A stretch of DNA of 14,568 nucleotides from Myxococcota bacterium (GTDB lineage Bacteria; Myxococcota_C; UBA6777). The notes beneath the pieces are model-generated. The model worked only from the letters and a program-made list of their open reading frames with translations, had not been told where the DNA came from and made no database searches. Positions within the stretch are counted from its first letter, which is position 1; each line of letters starts with the position of its first letter. A program made the translations under genes and the position numbers. Where the stretch lies: NCBI GenBank assembly GCA_963169055.1, contig CAUJFU010000458.1, positions 1 to 14,568 of the forward strand, in the 5' to 3' direction. This document shows, piece by piece, positions 14,429 through 14,568 of this stretch.

Positions 14429-14568
14429 GAGGGTGTCTAAAAATAGGCTTGCTGTTGATGCGTTTCACTTCGAACCCGCGAAAGCCTCCGAACCATCAAG
14501 TGAATCATCGCGCACTGGAACATCGTTTCGCTGGTTTCGGCCTTGTATTCGTAATCTTTACTTAAGCG
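14429..14568 (-). mobile_element. End of an IS5-like insertion sequence, cut by window edge
   Basis: A transposase C-terminus on the minus strand ends within a terminal GAGGGTGTCTAAAAATA sequence that looks like an IS end. The other end, the full transposase and any target-site duplication lie outside the window. The exact boundary is uncertain by a few bases. Confidence 0.6.
14437..14568 (-). CDS. IS5-family transposase, C-terminal 43 residues (partial)
   Basis: Reading the minus strand in from the window end gives RLSKDYEYKAETSETMFQCA, then MIHLMVRRLS and a basic tail, with TAG at 14439-14437. The DYE...ETSE...A...LM.RRL signature is characteristic of the C-terminal end of IS5-family DDE transposases, following the usual WLGRCRR region that must lie just outside. 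The stop codon falls inside the presumed terminal repeat, as is common for compact insertion sequences. Whether the rest of the element is intact cannot be known from this window. Confidence 0.8.
   Translation of the reverse strand, partial: RLSKDYEYKAETSETMFQCAMIHLMVRRLSRVRSETHQQQAYF

Overview
The window looks like a chromosomal segment from a diderm bacterium, most plausibly a Myxococcota or Bradymonadota-like (former Deltaproteobacteria) lineage of moderate GC. This rests on protein types only: secreted lipoproteins with many 'CC' and 'DCPxxxxCC' cysteine modules, a DUF3604 lipoprotein, a NYN protein with a cold-shock-like tail, BamD and a lone BatD. I see no rRNA, tRNA or CRISPR array.

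Layout. 1-210: no gene; a perfect 20-base palindrome and a GGGG/CCCC hairpin repeat. 211-2793 (-): membrane-anchored penicillin-acylase-family Ntn hydrolase with a Pro/Ser-rich insert in the linker region. 2794-3144: intergenic, with a second copy of the hairpin repeat and the kamA leader. 3145-4479 (+): KamA-family radical SAM/PLP aminomutase, overlapping by 4 bases the convergent NYN gene (4476-5291, -). 5414-7237 (+): BatD-like protein. 7409-8386 (+): BamD-like lipoprotein, with its 3' tail duplicated in frame beyond the stop codon. 8630-9076 (+): YqeY/GatB-like protein, whose stop codon sits in a 31-base tandem duplication. 9186-11144 (-): DUF3604 lipoprotein starting with TTG. 11345-14428 (+): compact three-gene operon of a four-repeat Cys-rich lipoprotein, a two-TM protein with a signal peptide and PEGA-like beta domain, and a second Cys-rich lipoprotein. 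14437-14568 (-): C-terminal end of an IS5-like transposase running off the window, with the element end touching the operon's last stop codon.

Most genes are envelope-related (penicillin acylase, BatD, BamD, DUF3604 lipoprotein, Cys-rich operon), mixed with housekeeping (YqeY) and RNA/metabolic enzymes (NYN, KamA). Apart from the Cys-rich operon they do not form one pathway. That operon is the best candidate for something undescribed: two lipoproteins and one inner-membrane/periplasmic protein made together, with an overlapping divergent promoter region upstream shared with the DUF3604 gene and a hairpin that could mask the ribosome binding site of its middle gene.
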